From Spirochaetia bacterium (lineage in GTDB: Bacteria; Spirochaetota; Spirochaetia; Treponematales; Breznakiellaceae), in the NCBI GenBank assembly GCA_025997715.1, contig BNUY01000002.1, positions 4,064 through 68,063 of the forward strand: a DNA stretch of 64,000 nucleotides, in the 5' to 3' direction. The notes under the pieces are model-generated. The model had not been told where the DNA came from. It worked only from the letters and a program-made list of their open reading frames with translations, and did not search any database. Both the position numbers and the translations under genes were made by a program. Numbering within the stretch: the first letter of the stretch is position 1; each line of letters opens with the position of its first letter. Below, piece by piece: positions 62,036-64,000 of this stretch.

Positions 62036-64000
62036 CTACTTCCAGTTGGCGTGAATTGAGCCGTAATCACTCCACGCTCCAGCCGGACCGAATGTTCCCT
62101 TGCCCACAGTAGGATCGGGCTGGCCATTACTGGTATCAATGATACTTGCTGCAGTTCGTGTCTGAACAGCGGCGCCTCCACCCAAATTGAATGTCCTAAA
62201 GAAGACTTGGTATTTATCAAGTTCCGTCTGACTTAATACCGGAAACTTAAAGACTGCATTCACTTGAAAACTAGGACCTTTGCAACCGTAGAATGTTAGG
62301 TAAGCAAAGTAAGTACCTACTGTAGTGATACCCGGCGGCAGATTAAAGAAGCTGTTCATATTAAAAGCCGCGCCGTTGCACCCGGCGAACATACCGGAAG
62401 CAAACCCCCTATCCACTGTAGTGATACCCGGCGGTAGATTAAAGACACTGTTCATAGTAAAAGCCGCGCCGCTGCACTCGGTGAACATACCGGCAGCAAA
62501 TTCAATGCCAGATATCGTAGTGATAAACGGTGGTAGATTAAAGACACTGTTCATAGTAAAGGCCGCGCCGCTGCAATTCTTGAACATACTGGAAGCAAAG
62601 TACGTACCCACTGTAGTAATACTGGGCGGTAGATTAAAGGCAGTGTTCATAGTAAAAACCGCACCGCTACACCCATTGAACATATCGTAAGCAAAGTTCC
62701 CACCCACCGCAATGATACCCGGCGGCATGGTAAAGACAGTATTCATATTGAACACCGCCCCTGAACAGCCTACAAACATACTGGCTACAAACGCATTGCC
62801 CACCGTAGTGATACCCGACGGCAGATTAAAGAAGCTGTTCATATTAAAAGTCGGCCCTGAACAGTCCCTAAATATAGAGTCAGCAAAGTTATTGCCCACC
62901 GTAATGATAGTCTGCGGTAAATTAAAGACACTGTTCATATTGAACGCTGCACCGGAACAGCCGTAAAACATACCCCATGCAAACCCCCCACCCTCCGTAA
63001 CGATACCCGGTGGTAGATTAAAGACAGTGTTCATCGTGAATGCCGCACCGGAACAGAAATTAAACATATCATTAGCAAACCTATTGCCCACCGTAGTGAT
63101 ACCCTGCGGTAGATTAAAGACATTGTTCATATTGAACGCTGCACCGCTACAATTCCCGAACATACCGCGCGCAAACTCCCCGCCAACGGTTGTTATCGCA
63201 TTCCACTCGGCGGCAAAGTTAAAAGCCGGTCCCATTGTAAAAGCCGGGTTTTGACAGCCATAAAACGTTTCCTTCCATTCATTCGATGGCGCCGTACCCG
63301 CAGTAATTTGCGTCTGTGTCCGTGTCATTAAAAGGGTAAGCGGGGAATCGACAGAAATCACTTTATCCTTGTTTGTCTGAGCATTTGCTCCGTCTGTGTT
63401 TTGTGTAAAGCCGAATGCGCCCAGCCATGCGCCGGTGATGCCATTGGGGGTAATAGTTATCTGATAGTCCCCTGCAGATGAATAGCTATGAGAAATACCG
63501 GCGGATGTGTTTGAACTACTGCCGGTTACCGCCGTATCGCTCTGACTATCACCCCAGTAAATATTCCAGTTGTAGGATTTTGCGGCAGAACCATTTAGCT
63601 GTCCGCTCGTCGGTATCGCAAAAGTTTCATTTGCCCCTGTCGTGCGTACGGTGAAGGTGAAATAATTCGGCAGCAAGGTCCACTGAGCGTACACGGTAAT
63701 GTTCGCCGTCACGGGCGTTGACGCGGTAAATGCGGTTCCGCTGCCGTTGGCTGCCGTGTTCCAGCCGCCGAAGGAGTAGCCGAGTCTGGCGGGTTGTGTT
63801 GGCAGTGGGTTTACCGTCCCGCCGTCTGCAACAACTGCCGTCTGCGGGCTTGCCTCGGTACTGCCTGAGTCAATGTTGTTCTTGTCAAATGTTACCGTGT
63901 AGGCGTTTGCCGTCCACTGCGCATACACGGTGATGTTCGCCACCACCGGGGTTGATGCGTCAAACACAGTTCCGCTTCCATCGGCTGCCGTGTTCCAGCC
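62036..64000 (-). CDS. Large repeat surface protein, partial at the window's right edge
   Basis: At least 654 residues; the frame is open to base 64000, so its N-terminus is missing. The part nearest the edge has InlB/Listeria-Bacteroides repeats (AYTVTFDKNN, GYSFGGWNTA, VTANITVYAQW). A linking domain of about 100 residues carries TFTVRTTGANETFAIPTSG, an uncommon DUF285/BspA-type pattern. Then come about ten 32-residue repeats (consensus FNLPPGITTVG, MF, CSGAAFTMNSV) and a short C-terminal region ending YGSIHANWK. Likely a surface or exported adhesin-type protein. Confidence 0.85.
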   Translation of the reverse strand, partial: GWNTAADGSGTVFDASTPVVANITVYAQWTANAYTVTFDKNNIDSGSTEASPQTAVVADGGTVNPLPTQPARLGYSFGGWNTAANGSGTAFTASTPVTANITVYAQWTLLPNYFTFTVRTTGANETFAIPTSGQLNGSAAKSYNWNIYWGDSQSDTAVTGSSSNTSAGISHSYSSAGDYQITITPNGITGAWLGAFGFTQNTDGANAQTNKDKVISVDSPLTLLMTRTQTQITAGTAPSNEWKETFYGCQNPAFTMGPAFNFAAEWNAITTVGGEFARGMFGNCSGAAFNMNNVFNLPQGITTVGNRFANDMFNFCSGAAFTMNTVFNLPPGIVTEGGGFAWGMFYGCSGAAFNMNSVFNLPQTIITVGNNFADSIFRDCSGPTFNMNSFFNLPSGITTVGNAFVASMFVGCSGAVFNMNTVFTMPPGIIAVGGNFAYDMFNGCSGAVFTMNTAFNLPPSITTVGTYFASSMFKNCSGAAFTMNSVFNLPPFITTISGIEFAAGMFTECSGAAFTMNSVFNLPPGITTVDRGFASGMFAGCNGAAFNMNSFFNLPPGITTVGTYFAYLTFYGCKGPSFQVNAVFKFPVLSQTELDKYQVFFRTFNLGGGAAVQTRTAASIIDTSNGQPDPTVGKGTFGPAGAWSDYGSIHANWK
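62250..63225 (-). repeat. About ten tandem 96-bp (32-residue) coding repeats
   Basis: Nearly every unit is 32 codons with invariant Phe, Gly, Cys and Asn positions (FN-x-PP-x-ITTVG, FA-x-x-MF-x-x-CSGAAF-x-MN). One unit (around 62500) has an extra residue. Variation clusters at the x positions, as in a solenoid with a changing surface. Confidence 0.85.

Overview
The window reads as chromosome of a spirochaete, most likely a Treponema of the insect-gut type (inference). The basis is a V-type rather than F-type ATPase operon, YesM/YesN-style two-component systems beside sugar ABC transporters, BspA/InlB-repeat surface proteins, a ferredoxin-fused aldo/keto reductase, and a G+C content near 50-55% in the core genes. 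No rRNA, CRISPR array, transposase or complete tRNA was seen.

Layout. (1) 1-740: a small hypothetical gene lies between a tRNA-like 3' end and the 3' half of a tRNA-Leu(CAA), which looks like an integration scar. (2) 749-8715 (minus): an L-arabinose operon with a YtfQ-type binding protein, a YtfR-type ATPase, two permeases, an FGGY kinase and arabinose isomerase. (3) 8919-18856: a small membrane protein (plus), then a long minus-strand run livK-H-M-G-F, a CBS-ACT protein, and a binding lipoprotein + histidine kinase + AraC-type regulator that look like a three-component sugar sensor. (4) 18857-25023: decayed and accessory material, including an NhaC-like remnant, a hydrolase, a TPR protein, HigBA, a 21-bp repeat array, a BspA-like protein and several hypotheticals.

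(5) 25242-38498 is the most interesting part: an A+T-rich eight-gene minus-strand operon with a divergent WYL-type regulator. Its core is a 1662-residue protein that fuses an N-terminal tubulin/FtsZ-like domain to a C-terminal actin/Hsp70-like ATPase domain. Around it are a vWA-like lipoprotein, a four-helix membrane protein, two proteins sharing an unrecognised C-terminal domain, and three membrane-anchored coiled-coil proteins, two of them with zinc ribbons. I infer an envelope-linked cytoskeletal or membrane-remodelling machine, possibly a defence or stress system.

(6) 38550-41449: a transglutaminase-like lipoprotein, small hypotheticals, a broken XRE regulator and a retropepsin-like protein. 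(7) 41532-48870: a second sugar ABC operon with a UroD-family protein, divergent from a second YesM/YesN pair; the -35 boxes of the two promoters share a palindrome. (8) 48963-58787: argF, then a V-ATPase operon (G-like, C, I, K, F, E, A, B) with no subunit D, a PTS IIA-like protein and SecG. (9) 58852-64000: a ferredoxin-fused aldo/keto reductase, a proline-rich repeat lipoprotein, a small membrane protein, and a partial surface protein with 32-residue repeats that runs off the window.
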